A DNA stretch of 64,000 bases from Triparma columacea (GCA_030267965.1 BRYA01000194.1:9410-73409), one strand, 5' to 3'; shown: positions 34,161 to 44,406, numbered from the stretch's first letter. Numbers and translations: made by a program. The notes: generated by a model not told the origin, from the letters alone.

Positions 34161-35812
34161 TTATCGCGGTAGTTCTACTTTAGCGTATTTAACAATTCTC
34201 GGAGTTGTCGTCTTCTTCAGGAAGAAAAGCTGCAACATCTTCTTCTCAATTCTCTCAAGGTCTCCACCCCAAAGCTCTACCACCTCCTCTGCTTTTATCG
34301 TCTCCAACTTGAATAGAGTCCCAGTGAAATCGAGGATCTCGTCGCTTACCTTCTCATTTCCCTTTTCAAGCTGACCAATCATTTCCCTCCGCCGAGCGTC
34401 AGACGTTCGATTGTAAAGTCCATCCTGATGATACACGACCCCCCCGTCTTTGAGGATCAAGTTCTTGTCTATGATTTGCATACCGGCACTCGATATCAAG
34501 GACACGTCGGCCGGATGGACACCCGTGTGCACCCCACCTCCTTTTTTCAGGAAGTTGTGCTGGGCTTCTCCTGCGGCATGGTCTAGACCTTGAGGATGGT
34601 TTTAGTTCCCGCGTTAATAGGGGTAATCCCAGCGCCAGCATCGACATGGGTGGCCTCGTTGCAGAGGTCGGGAGCAAGGTGCTTCGCGTGTTTCTACTCA
34701 CAGATCTCAAGTGTGAAACGAACGTTCTCCACCTCAAAGAAGTTCCTTCGCACGAGCCCATATCCCCTCTCTCTTTCTAGGTACTCACTCAACTCCTCCC
34801 ACAAATCAAAATCATAGTGGTGCTTCCCACTTAGGTCGGAGTCGGTTACGTCGAAAGCCCAAGGAACCGCAGTGGAGGGGAAGGATGTGTTTTTCGTGGG
34901 GGAGGTTTGGTCCGCGGAGGGAGGCCTCAGGAAGTCGATACTTGAAACGTACTCCTTAGGGGCCAGCATCTTCTTGCCATTCGTTCCTCCCTGGAGTATC
35001 GGAGCAAAGTTGAAGAAGAGGTAATTGTTGTCCACGGTGAGATCGTTCCTCGAGGCCGCAATGATGGTCCCAAAGACAAATAACCAATTTTCATACTTCT
35101 TGTCCTGCAATGGGTGGAGTATGGAAGGTTGCATTGTGTTAGTAGTGCTCTATAAGGTTACGAAGAGACCATTTCTCACCTTCACCAAGTGTTCAAGTTC
35201 TTCGCAAATTTCACTGATCGCATTGAACTCGTACACATCATACTCATCATTTTTAAGAATAGTAGCCGCATCGTAGGCACCGTTAGGACCCCTCCAGAAG
35301 AACTCTGGGGCCACAAACACCTTCAAGGTTTCCTCGTCATCGTCCTCAAGTCCAAGTCGGTAAGCCGTTTCCACGGCCTCCTTCATGACTTCGAACCTCT
35401 TCCTCACATCAAGTTCGTCATCTTCGTACCCCAAGTAGCACTGAGAAGGAGAAAAGCGTTAGTCTACCACTAAGCCTTCTCACCACCTCATCATCCACAA
35501 GCTCACCTCGAGTGAATCTCCGAACCAGCCCACTCCTGTCCTATTTGAGCACTGAACGCTGCTGTCACTCCCACCCGTATTAATCCCAAACCCAAAAAAC
35601 TGTGTCCTGCGGAATTTCCCCTTTCCCCGAGCGTCCAACATCCCACCTTGCGGAGGACCTTGTAGAATCCCATCCAGCATCATTCCCAGGAGTAATCCAC
35701 CCACAAACAGCACCACACCGAACGTTCGGAGGGACCAGCGACGAGACTTTGGGAGGGCGATGGCCTCCGACAGCAAGCTCGTTCCCTCATGGGCAGGGTG
35801 GGTGGAACTCAT
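34161..35812 (-). CDS. Membrane-anchored carbon-nitrogen hydrolase (nitrilase superfamily)-like protein
   Basis: Four minus-strand exons (35812-35507, 35440-35180, 35104-34702, 34588-34161) sum to 1398 nt, 465 residues. An N-terminal signal anchor (FGVVLFVGGLLLGMMLDGIL) precedes the catalytic-type region. KVFVAPEFFWRGPNGAYD carries the expected glutamate. NWLFVFGTIIA is a core strand. Splicing exon 3 to exon 4 at a cctcaag acceptor yields LEICLDHAAGE with the expected nucleophile cysteine. The family hydrolyses nitriles or amides with a Glu-Lys-Cys triad; the lysine is not placed with confidence. The C-terminal ~60 residues are extra. The enzyme would face the ER/vacuole lumen or cell exterior; the substrate is unknown. 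It is divergent from SHQ1 with a 50-bp gap, and its 3' end lies 45 bp from the preceding gene. Confidence 0.78.
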
Positions 35813-35862
35813 ATTTATTTGCTTGTTGGTTGGAGTTTAGAGAAAAAGCTCGGATAAAAGAG
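35813..35862. promoter_or_regulatory. 50-bp divergent promoter between the C-N hydrolase and SHQ1 genes
   Basis: The start codons at 35812 (minus) and 35863 (plus) are 50 bp apart, so the core promoters must be shared or lie inside the transcribed regions. No TATA-like box is evident. Confidence 0.6.
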
Positions 35863-37502
35863 ATGCCACGTATACCGAATTTCACAATTTCGCAGACCTC
35901 GAAGACCCTTTCTATAGTGTACGTTGCGATCGAAACCTCGAGGCTTGTTTGTTGTTTCCTGGTGAAATTGCCAGGGAGCCTCGTGTCAAGGGCCCTCGTT
36001 GAGCCCCCCTTCTCTTACTCTATACTGATGTAACGCCACTAACTGAACACACATCGCAATAATTTAGGATTAAACTCCCCTTCATCCGCGTTTCTTCAGC
36101 TGAAACACTCGTAGAGGGGTCGAACTTCACCTTCTCATGCCCTCCATATCTTCTGAAGCTCACTTTCCCTGGTCCTCTCGTCGACGACGACGATGCGAAG
36201 GGGATGTACGACCCCAATGATGACAATGGAACCCTAACATTGACCCTTTCCAAGGTAACTGAAGGCGACTTTCCTGATTTGGATTTGACAACAAAGTTGC
36301 TCCAGCCCCGTGAACTCCCCGCCAAGGTACAGGAGCGGAATAAGGCAGGTCCGCCCTTGATCGAGGTCGTGGGGTCGACGACGAACGAGGACGTCGAGGA
36401 GGACAGCGACGACGAGGATGAGGACGAGGACGATCAGCACGAGGTTTCAGTGGCAGATTGGGGGAAGGGGTTGGGGGATGGAGTGGAGATCAAAGTCGGG
36501 GCTCCTCGTTACGGTTTCAATCAGGTGAGTGAGATGAGCTGCACCCTACTTGCACGTTACTAGAGAGTTATCCTAACCCCCTCTCCCCGTCAGAGCTTCT
36601 CAAACTCTTTCTCTAATTTACGCGAACAGCTGCAGGACATGTGCGAGTGCAAGGGCATGGACGTCCTCACAAACTCCCAAAAGCGGTCCCTCCGCGACAC
36701 CGCCGAGGACGAAAAGTTTGACCCGGACCATTATTGTGGTGACTACTTCACTAACCACTCGAAATTTAAGAAGCTTAACGAGGAGGGGGAGGACCCGCTT
36801 TACTCGTGCGCGAGGGACTACAAACCTTGGTGGGACGAGAAGCCTAAGCCCCCCCCCCCGCCCTCAGTCGAAGGTTTGACCGAGGCGCTTCAGGATCTCA
36901 CATTCGACGAGACGGAGCGGGAAGCCCTCTTGAGCATCCCCAACAAGGAGCACTTAATATCTGACCATAGACCCATCTTCCTTTCCCTGATCGACATCCT
37001 CTTTGGTTACTGCTACGACTATCGCATGACCGAGGGTGAGTCTAACGTAGAGTCCCCATGGACCATCTCCATCCTTTCGCCCACTCTCTCGTGGTTCGAG
37101 TGCTGGGACGGTAAAAACGACTCTTCGAAAGTCGTGATGGCTGCGGCGGCGAGGAGATCGCTAATTTATCCCTACTGCAGGTTCCTGGGGCTGGCCACGA
37201 TGCTACTCAAGGACATCTTGAGAATTATGGGCAGGGGGAGGAGGGCGGTTCTCAAGGCGTTACTGGCGAGCAGGGCCGTCATGGAGAAGAGTGACACGCA
37301 TTATATGCTTAACAAGTTCTACCTCGATGACTATGTCTTATGGGTCCAGAAGATAGAAGAGGGTTTGCTGGGGGAGTTTACGGCGGAGGCCGAGAGAGGT
37401 TTGGGGGAGCTTGAGAAGGATGACTGGAGGGAGTTGAAGGAGGCGATTAGTCTAGATATACCGGAGCTTGAAAATATGGTAGAAGAGCAATCGGGTTTGT
37501 AA
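35863..37502 (+). CDS. SHQ1: SHQ1, H/ACA snoRNP assembly chaperone
   Basis: Three exons (35863-35918, 36068-36524, 36594-37502) sum to 1422 nt, 473 residues. Exon 1 is only 56 nt and supplies MPRIPNFTISQTSKTLSIV. Joined to IKLPFIRVSSAETLVEG, this makes a typical N-terminal CS-like domain (about 1-95), continuing FTFSCPPYLLKLTFPG. A very acidic linker follows at about 145-160 (EEDSDDEDEDEDDQ), then YGFNQSFSNSF and the helical SHQ1 domain, with HRPIFLSLIDILFGYCYDYR, ESPWTISILSPTLSWFE and RRSLIYPYCRF. SHQ1 binds and protects free dyskerin/Cbf5 before it joins H/ACA RNPs. The length is close to the yeast and animal proteins. The short first exon is easily missed: without it the frame just upstream of exon 2 contains a stop. 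Confidence 0.92.
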
Positions 37503-37534
37503 TTTGTTCTGTAATCTGTTTTGCTAATAATGAA

Positions 37535-38317
37535 TCACTTTTTAAGGTTGCGGAACCCTCCGACCATTTGCATTGCCCTTGCCTTCTTTAGCCTCGCCTT
37601 CTCTTTAGCCTCGTCGTCCAAGTCGTTTACAACCTCCCTCCTTGCCTCCTTCTTCTTGTCCAGCCCCAACCTCTTTTTGGTCTCAGCAGTCATGGGCCTG
37701 GCCTTGGACCCCTTGCCAGCCTTTTGCACGAGGTGCTCAGGAAGAGTACCATCGAGGACGCGCTTATCCTTCCGGATGTTCTTTTGACGAGAGCGGACCT
37801 TCTTACGCTTCTTCTTGCGGTTAGGGTTGGGGGAGCCAGCAGCATCCTCAGCAGTATCCCCAACAGCTGCATCCTCCTCACCATCAACTTCCCCCCCCCC
37901 GACCCCACCCTCGAGCTTCATCTTCTCCCTCTCTTTCTTCCCCAGTTTCTTTTTCTTCTTCTTGCCCTCCCCTACTTCCCCCCCCTCCCCCCCTCCCACC
38001 CTCACCATCTCAGGCCTCTCACCCCTTGTCTCAATGGCCTTCAATTTTTCTCCCCAGACCCCTCCATCTTCGTCTTCACTATCACCCCCGTCCTCAACTT
38101 CAACGTCTTCCCCTCTACCCCTCTTTCTTATCCCAATCTTAAGTAAATCCTTACCAATCCCCATCTGTTCTGTCTTCTTAACGCTCCCCACCCCCCCCCT
38201 CTTTCCCCTGTTCAACGTAGCGGTTCCAAGCACATTTGACGAAACTGTTGGAGCTAAAATATCCTCGGCACTCTCTCCAAAGAACGCAGAAACGGCATTA
38301 ATAGAAGATGTGGTCAT
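37535..38317 (-). CDS. Basic nucleolar-type protein with KKVRSRQKNIRKDKR motif
   Basis: Single-exon frame of 260 residues. The first ~70 residues are mixed (FFGESAEDILAPTVSSN, then GIGKDLLKIGIRKRGRG). A Gly/Lys/Glu-rich middle follows, and then the best conserved-looking part: KKRKKVRSRQKNIRKDKRVL, PEHLVQKAGKG and PMTAETKKRLGLD. Its highly basic content and the context (next to SHQ1 and RPC6) suggest ribosome biogenesis or nucleolar RNA work; that is inference, and I cannot name the family. It converges on SHQ1 with 32 bp between stops and diverges from RPC6 with 86 bp between starts. Confidence 0.75.
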   Translation of the reverse strand: MTTSSINAVSAFFGESAEDILAPTVSSNVLGTATLNRGKRGGVGSVKKTEQMGIGKDLLKIGIRKRGRGEDVEVEDGGDSEDEDGGVWGEKLKAIETRGERPEMVRVGGGEGGEVGEGKKKKKKLGKKEREKMKLEGGVGGGEVDGEEDAAVGDTAEDAAGSPNPNRKKKRKKVRSRQKNIRKDKRVLDGTLPEHLVQKAGKGSKARPMTAETKKRLGLDKKKEARREVVNDLDDEAKEKARLKKARAMQMVGGFRNLKK

Positions 38318-38403
38318 TTTCCCAATTTGCTCCCACAGGCCACCAGTCCAATTTCATTCACTTTCAAACCGAAGCCGTCTCTCTTTCTCTCCCCCCCCCA
38401 ATC

Positions 38404-39656
38404 ATGCCCACACTAAAGCGCGAAGCCGCTCTTACATCCACAACAAGCTCCTCTTCAAAGAAACATAAGTCCTCCCAAAAGTCCGGAGACATGACCAAGG
38501 TGGTGGACTTCCTCTCCAGCGTGGGGGAGAAGGGCGCGTCTCAAGATGAGGTGAGAACTAGAGGATTTCACCGAGACGCGACAACTCGGCGGTGTCCATT
38601 GCGTCTTAGCCCTGGTTTACCACTGTGAAAGGCCTGATTGATTACTGCACCACGTTGGCAGCGCATTGGCTGCGCGGTTGGCTGCTATCCCATGACCTTC
38701 CCCACTCACCCCACTTACGCGTTATCCTGACCCCTCGACCACAGATCCAGGCTTCCATATCCATCGACCCTTCCAGTCTCAATGAGATCATAACCACACT
38801 CAACAAGGACAATCAGGTTGAGTTCTTCACCAACGCCAACAAGGAGATAATCTTCAAGTACGTCCCTCCCGGGGTCGAGGGCTCCGGGAAGAAGGCGTTC
38901 TCGTCGAAGGAGGAGGAGTTCGTCTACCAGTGCATAGCCAGGGCCGGCGACAGGGGGATCTGGACCAAGGACATAAAGATCCAGTCCGGGCTGACCCAGC
39001 AGGCCCTTATGAAGATCTACAAGGTCCTTGAAGGCCGGCTGGCCATAAAGACGGTGAAGAGTATCGCCTCAAAGAGCAAGAAGATGTACATGCTCTACGA
39101 CATTGAGCCCGCCAAGGAGCTTACCGGTGGGCCCTGGTACACCGACCAGGACTTCGACCACGAGTTCATCGACGAGCTCAGGAACTACTGCTTCGGCCTC
39201 ATCTCCACCACCGACTCCCAGTCAGTCTCGGAGATAACAGCCCGACTAGTAGAGGACAATATCTCAAAGGTCAAGCTGACGGAGCAGGACGTGCAGCAGC
39301 TGGTGAGGACGCTTGAGCTGGACGGGAAGGTGGAGAAAGATGAGGAGGACGGGGAGGTCAGGTACAGGTCTATGGTGCCCTTGGAAAATGATGGGAAGGG
39401 GGAGAAGGAGGGTGGGGGTAAGGTTAGGGTGGGTGGTAGTAGCACGAGGTGAGTGAAGGTTTGCGGCGTTGGGGCGAAACCTTTCGATAGCAAAGTTCTC
39501 TAAACCGAAACCCCCCCCCCCCCCCCGGAACCAACCGAATGCAGGTTCGAATTCGAACACTGGGAAATTCTCTCACCCAACTTTGCATGGAGGACACTTA
39601 AGCTAGGGGACTACGAGACCATGAGCGCGCACGAGCCACACCACCATAGCCACTGA
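38404..39656 (+). CDS. RPC6: RNA polymerase III subunit RPC6 (RPC34/POLR3F homolog)
   Basis: Three exons (38404-38550, 38745-39448, 39545-39656) sum to 963 nt, 320 residues, close to the usual ~316. Winged-helix segments include EEEFVYQCIARAGDRGIWTK, DIKIQSGLTQQALMKIYKVL and IASKSKKMYMLYDIEP. GGPWYTDQDFDHEFIDEL is the family hallmark. The protein belongs to the RPC3-RPC6-RPC7 subcomplex that recruits TFIIIB and opens the promoter. The C-terminus ends EHWEILSPNFAWRTLKLGDYE and His-rich AHEPHHHSH; no cysteine cluster is present there, whereas the human protein ends with a Cys-rich segment. It shares an 86-bp divergent promoter with the basic nucleolar-type gene. Confidence 0.92.
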
Positions 39657-39791
39657 AGGGGGGAATAAGGACTAGGGAGATGCCAAAAATTGAATAACTT
39701 GTCTAATGCTAATGTGTTTGTGAAATGAAAGCTTCTCTTGCTTTTGGCTTTAACTGCACGATCACTCCTTTAAGGGTCCTAAAATCTTGAC

Positions 39792-40502
39792 TTAGTCCTT
39801 CCCTTTCAGGAGCAGTTCCTTGGCCTCATTGACCTTGCTCGCGATAAAGTTACTCCCCCCCGTGTCCGGGTGGTTCGCGATCAGGATGGTCCTGTGCGCG
39901 TCCTTGATCCTCTTGGCTGAGCTGGACTCCCTGACCCCAAGGATTAAGGCAGCCTCCCTCCTGGTCATCTCGTCCTCGAACCCACCCTCGTAGAACTTGG
40001 AGGGACCACCGAAACCAAACTGGTCGAAGAAATTCTTCTTCTTACCCTTCTTCTTGGTCCCACCGTCGCCGCTCGAGCCGTCATCAGGAGAGGCTGTATC
40101 CTCAGGCTTGCTAGCCTGCCACTCGTTGTACGCTACAACTGCGTGCTTACCAGCCTGGGCTGCAAGGGCGACTGAAGCTAGGCCCGCAACGAGGGACGCG
40201 GAGCTTTGGGGGGGAGTTTTTGTAACGTAAGTGCGACTTTGGGATCTATTGGAGAGGAGATGAGGCGAAGATGAGGTGAATATAGACGTATGGGTGTGAA
40301 TGGATGTAGAGAAGTTTCCGAGTGGGTTTGTCATCTGATGAAATTGTCTCATTGTGGGCGTGTTAGAGGCATTTGTGTCACTTTCAGAGATATTCATATT
40401 AATTGATGATAGAATATGATGTTGAGGTACGCGTAATCGTCTTGTATGGGAAACAACAGATCTCATTCTTGAGGATGTCTTTTGGCCATTTTCTTTGGCC
40501 AT
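39792..40502 (-). CDS. PAM18: TIM14/PAM18 (DNAJC19-like) J-protein of the mitochondrial import motor
   Basis: Single-exon frame of 236 residues from the first ATG. One hydrophobic segment (SLVAGLASVALAAQAGKHAVVAYNEW) precedes a short J domain: FYEGGFEDEMTRREAALILGV, then IKDAHRTILIANHPDTGGSN with the HPD motif that stimulates mtHsp70, then ASKVNEAKELLL. This layout, membrane anchor then a divergent J domain at the extreme C-terminus, is that of TIM14. It would act at the matrix side of TIM23. The linker has an unusual KKKGKKKN insertion. The start is uncertain: in-frame ATGs at 40466 and 40352 also give basic, Ser-rich presequence-like N-termini. Confidence 0.9.
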   Translation of the reverse strand: MAKENGQKTSSRMRSVVSHTRRLRVPQHHILSSINMNISESDTNASNTPTMRQFHQMTNPLGNFSTSIHTHTSIFTSSSPHLLSNRSQSRTYVTKTPPQSSASLVAGLASVALAAQAGKHAVVAYNEWQASKPEDTASPDDGSSGDGGTKKKGKKKNFFDQFGFGGPSKFYEGGFEDEMTRREAALILGVRESSSAKRIKDAHRTILIANHPDTGGSNFIASKVNEAKELLLKGKD

Positions 40503-40866
40503 CCAAATAGTGTGAGTTTACGGCACTATCAGAACAAGCTGATGCTCTGCTGTCAAGTATGTGGGCTGAACACTACCATTCTGCTCTCTTTATAGTAATT
40601 ATAGTTCATTAAGCTCATTTCCCCCTTATTTCCTCATCACCCACAAACTCCCTCGTTGTCCGGTCTTATCATTCTTACATTAACACACGCTTTTCAAACA
40701 TTATTATCACCATAATCATCAACATACTTACATTTTACCCTTATCATCAACGTCGCAGGCCCTACAATAAACAGAACACAAAATAAAACACACAAAAGGC
40801 ACACTCCTCCTTAACCCCTCTCCCCCCCTCCCCTCTCCAACCTATACACACACACACACACACATC
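40503..40866. promoter_or_regulatory. Divergent promoter region of TIM14 and RPB12, with CA repeat
   Basis: A 364-bp gap between start codons pointing apart. It contains AC-rich sequence and, at about 40850-40865, a (CA)8-type microsatellite ending just before the RPB12 ATG. No further gene is seen. Confidence 0.6.
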
Positions 40867-41091
40867 ATGGACAACGCTATGCAAGTCGACAACACCGCCT
40901 CCCTCGCCGCCACCTCCACCGCCATCAACCCCCTAAAGTCCCGTGAGAAGGGTTTCTGCGAGTACCGCTGCGGGGACTGCGGGCACATCAACAGCCTCAA
41001 GCTCCAGGACGCCATCAGGTGCAGGCAGTGCGGGTTCAGGGTGCTGTACAAGATCAGGACCAACAGGATGGTGCAGTTCGAGGCGCGGTAA
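40867..41091 (+). CDS. RPB12: RPABC4/RPB12, subunit shared by RNA polymerases I, II and III
   Basis: Intronless, 74 residues, near the usual size of about 60-70. The zinc ribbon has cysteines at 35/38 and 52/55 (YRCGDCGH and IRCRQCGF) followed by RVLYKIRTNRMVQFEAR, the conserved C-terminal signature of this subunit. It bridges the RPB2 and RPB3 modules of the polymerase core. The first ~25 residues are a nonconserved Ala/Thr/Ser-rich extension. It converges on the guanylate kinase gene with a 122-bp gap. Confidence 0.95.
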   Translation: MDNAMQVDNTASLAATSTAINPLKSREKGFCEYRCGDCGHINSLKLQDAIRCRQCGFRVLYKIRTNRMVQFEAR

Positions 41092-41213
41092 ATTTGGCTA
41101 AAAGCTCAAAATTAGGCGAGGGGCAACAAATAAACACGCAGAGTTTGTTCACCACCCGCCCTATTGCGCCGCTTTATTATTATATACTACTGCGCTCCCC
41201 CCCCCCTTTCCTC

Positions 41214-42343
41214 TCAATTCTTCTCCTCCCCCTCCCCATCCTCCGGTCTCCCCTCTTCCTCTCCCTTCCCCTCCTCTTCTGAATGCTCCTTCAAGTGCGG
41301 GTACCACTCCTCGAAGACCCTCTTGACCTCCGCGAAGCTATCCTCCAGCACCTCGTTCGTCACAACCCTGTCAAAGTTCCCCTCCCCCTCCCCGTACTCA
41401 ATCTCAACCCCAGCGTTCCCCAGCCTCCTCTGTAGGTCCTGTTCCGCCTCTGTCCCCCTGTCCCTCAGTCTGTCCTCCAGCGCCTCCATGCTCGGTGGTC
41501 TTATGAATAGGTACCTCGGGTTAAGCTTGCTCTTCTTAACGTTCTTACATCCCTGTACGTCAATATCAAGTATACAAACCTTCCCCCCCTCCCTAACACG
41601 CTGGACGGCCGCGAATGAGGTCCCGTACATGTTCCCGTGGACGTCAGCGTACTCGATGAACTTACCGTCCTCCACGCCCTGCTGCATCTCGTCCCTACTC
41701 GTGAAGTAGTACTCCCTGCCCTCCTCCTCCCCCGGCCGGGGGGCGCGGGTGGTGTGGGATACGGAGAAGCCGAAACGGCCGGGGTACGACTTCATTAGGA
41801 GACCGACGAGGGTGCCCTTGCCGACGCCGCTGGGACCGCAGACTACGGCGGGCTGGTAACCGGCGGGGGACTGGGTTACGGCGTTGTGGGGGGAGAGCTC
41901 GGCAAAGTGGGACGAGGCAAAGTGGAAGACGTTGGACGGCTTCTCGAGGAGCACCGCGGACATGAAGTCATTTAGCCTGAGTTGGGGGGGTGGGGAGGGT
42001 TAGATTTGTTGGGGAGGAAGCTTTCCCTTACTTGGTCCCCGAAGGGTGGGAGGGTGGGGGACACCATTCCTTTCTAAATTGTTGAAATACCACCGCTACA
42101 ACCCCTCTAACCCTTGCTTCATCGCGCATCATCACCCCCCATTTCCTCCCATCCCCGCAATGCTCCTCCAATGCTCTCCTTCCCCCTCATTCCCCTTGCC
42201 CCGGTTTCCATGGTCCAAGTTACTCACATTTCCTTGATCTCAGGGTGATTTTCTACGTACTCGGAGTGCTGACGCTTTATCTCGAGCTTCCGATTGTTCA
42301 GGTCAGAGATCTCCTGATAGGTCAAAGCTTCGGAAGGGTCCAT
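41214..42343 (-). CDS. GMK: Guanylate kinase
   Basis: Two minus-strand exons (42343-42228, 41976-41214) join in frame (AT|G) to 879 nt, 292 residues. The P-loop GPSGVGKGT lies near residue 82, followed by SVSHTTRAPRPGEEEGREYYF (GMP-binding), DGKFIEYADVHGNMYGTS and VCILDIDVQGCKNVKK. The enzyme phosphorylates GMP to GDP using ATP. Compared with the ~200-residue core it has an ~75-residue N-terminal extension (exon 1: helical, charged QEISDLNNRKLEIKRQH) and a Glu/Gly-rich tail. The extension does not look like a clear targeting peptide, so a cytosolic enzyme is likely. Confidence 0.93.
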
Positions 42344-42595
42344 AAGGCAAATTAAATTTCCTTCTTTTCTATTTCCCGCAACCCACGCAGCCAAAACAGA
42401 CTGTGATGACTCTGATATTTGCCACGAAGGAAAAGAAATCTAAGTTAAAAAAGAAGACCCCAGACGATTCGTTGTACCAAACAAATTAACGCTCATCTCA
42501 TTTTTCTTTGTGTCTTTTATTCCCGTGAAATACCTTCGTGTCTTACTCGTGTCTTACTCGTCTCACCCTTTTCCTTTTCCTTCTCCCACCCTCCA

Positions 42596-44406
42596 TCATC
42601 TTCCCTCTCCCTCCTCCATATCGAACGGTTCGAATTCCCCGAATCTGCTGTCGAAGCTTTCCCCCCTTCTGCTCCCCCCCTCTTCACTTCCTTCCACGTC
42701 CTCAAGTTCCTCCTCCGGGATGGTCGAGAATCCCCCGTTCCTCATCATGCTCGCAATAACCCCGCAGCTCGAGCTCCTCCTCCTAGCTAATTGAGGCCTG
42801 ACCACAAATCTAGCGCTGCCCACCTCGACCGTCTCTCCTCCCTCGAGCTGCTGCATGGCTGAAGCTGTCCCCGGGCTCTCTACCCTCCTCCCGCCTTGGA
42901 GGTACATGGAGTGCTCGTCGAGGGGCTCCTCGGGCTTCCTGTGGGCGCGGGCTGGGGAGGAGATCGCGTCGAGGGCGTTGCCGGCGGAGGCCGAGCGCTC
43001 CCTCTTCTTCCTTCTCTCCGGCGTGGACATTGGGGAGGAGGTAGAGGAGGAGGGGGAGGAAGGGGGGGTAGAGCATTGGGACATCTGGGACATCCGGGAT
43101 TCGTGGGAGTTGGAGAGGCCGACGCTGTCGACGGACTTGCTGAGAGCATCGGAGGAGCTGAAGAAGGGCTGCTCCATCTGGGTGTTTACGTTGACAATGT
43201 TGGAGATCGAGTTGATGTTCATTTGCATGTGCTCGGGGATGTGGGGAGGAGATCCGTACGACCCAGGGTTATTGAAGTTGGAGGCTCTGAGCTGAACAAT
43301 TGGTCGAGGGGGTGGGGGGGGCATCGAAAAACTGTCCGAGGACTTTGTTTTGGGGATTGTTAGGGGCGAGTTGGAGGCCACCTTCCGACCCTCCTGCAGC
43401 CATGAGGGAGGCGACGAGTGCAAAGGTATGCGTTAGTTGAGTTAGAATGAGTACTATACACCACAACGTACGGCCTTAAGTGCTTCGCTTTGCTCATCAC
43501 TTTGATTTGCTTCGTTCCGTAGCTCACTCGCTGCCCCCCCCTCACCTTCACGGGAATGTTCATCTTGACGCCGTGGTTGTTATTGCTGCTGATGCCCCCG
43601 CTACTTGACTTCACGCGGGCCTCCATCTGCTCCTGGAAGTTTTTCACCTCCCTCGCGAGAAGGGAACAAACTAGACAGTGGTGGGGCTTGTTGGGGGAAG
43701 CCCTCCTCCTCAGGTCCCTGCAGCGCCTGTAGTGCGCCATGAGCTTCCTAACCTGGTTGCACCCCGGGGTCGAGCAGGGAAAGTTTGGGCCGACACTGCA
43801 CTGCTTCATGTGGAGGAGGATTTTCTTTGTTTCGTGGCAGCCCCTGACCTTGTCACACCTGTGGTCGCAGCACGTCTGGGCGTGGAGGATGCAGAAGAGC
43901 GAAGTCGCAGCCTTCTTGGCCTTCTGGACCACACCTGAGATGTTGTCATTCCTAGAGCCCCCTTCCCCTCCGCCCACGTGAGCCGCCACCACAGAGGGAG
44001 GTTTGCCCCTCAAAGCTTCTATGGAAGATCCCAACGCCGAGCCACCGCGAACGAACGGCCGCGGAACGTCTACCTTTACCCCGCCCTTTCCGCCCTTTCC
44101 ATCGCCTCCCACCTTGGAGGTGATGGGATCCCTGGCAGGAGGGCTGGTGGAGGAGGAGGAAGATGGAGAACAAGGGAGAGCCCCTGAGGAATCAGACGAC
44201 GATGACGACGTCGAACTAGAACTATCGTTAGTGACCGCACTACAAGCAACACCGTCGGAATCGTGATCATTGGTTTTCGAGGTTGCTGAATTCAAAGAAT
44301 TCAGGGGGTTTGGCAAGCCACCACTCGGTGAACCAATGGGGTCGCTGCCAAAATGTCTCTCCATAGGCATTTTCGTCACGTTATCAACATTTATCGAGGA
44401 ATCCAT
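42596..44406 (-). CDS. TAZ zinc-finger protein
   Basis: Two minus-strand exons (44406-43546, 43393-42596) sum to 1659 nt, 552 residues; the start is the first ATG (44406). Ser-rich low complexity precedes a TAZ-type zinc finger at about 180-255: LHAQTCCDHRCDKVRGCHETK, HMKQCSVGPNFPCSTPGCNQ and RRCRDLRRRASPNKPHHCLVC. These show the HxxxC-C pattern of CBP/p300 TAZ domains, which bind transcription-factor activation domains. No HAT, bromodomain or PHD finger is present, so this is not a CBP ortholog. The second exon is Ser/Pro-rich with a basic RRKKRERS patch and an acidic C-terminus. A nuclear adaptor role is inferred. The intron carries a CTTCGCTTTGCTCATC-type element in the antisense direction. 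Confidence 0.85.

Noticed and set aside
36031..36067. Frame reading VTPLTEHTSQ then a stop just before SHQ1 exon 2, as if a broken N-terminus
   Set aside because: It looked like a disrupted SHQ1 start, but exon 35863-35918 supplies a proper N-terminus and splices in frame, so this stretch is intron.
37815..38468. 217-codon plus-strand open frame over the basic nucleolar gene
   Set aside because: Ser/Pro/Phe low complexity that is the reverse of a Lys/Glu/Gly-rich minus-strand gene.
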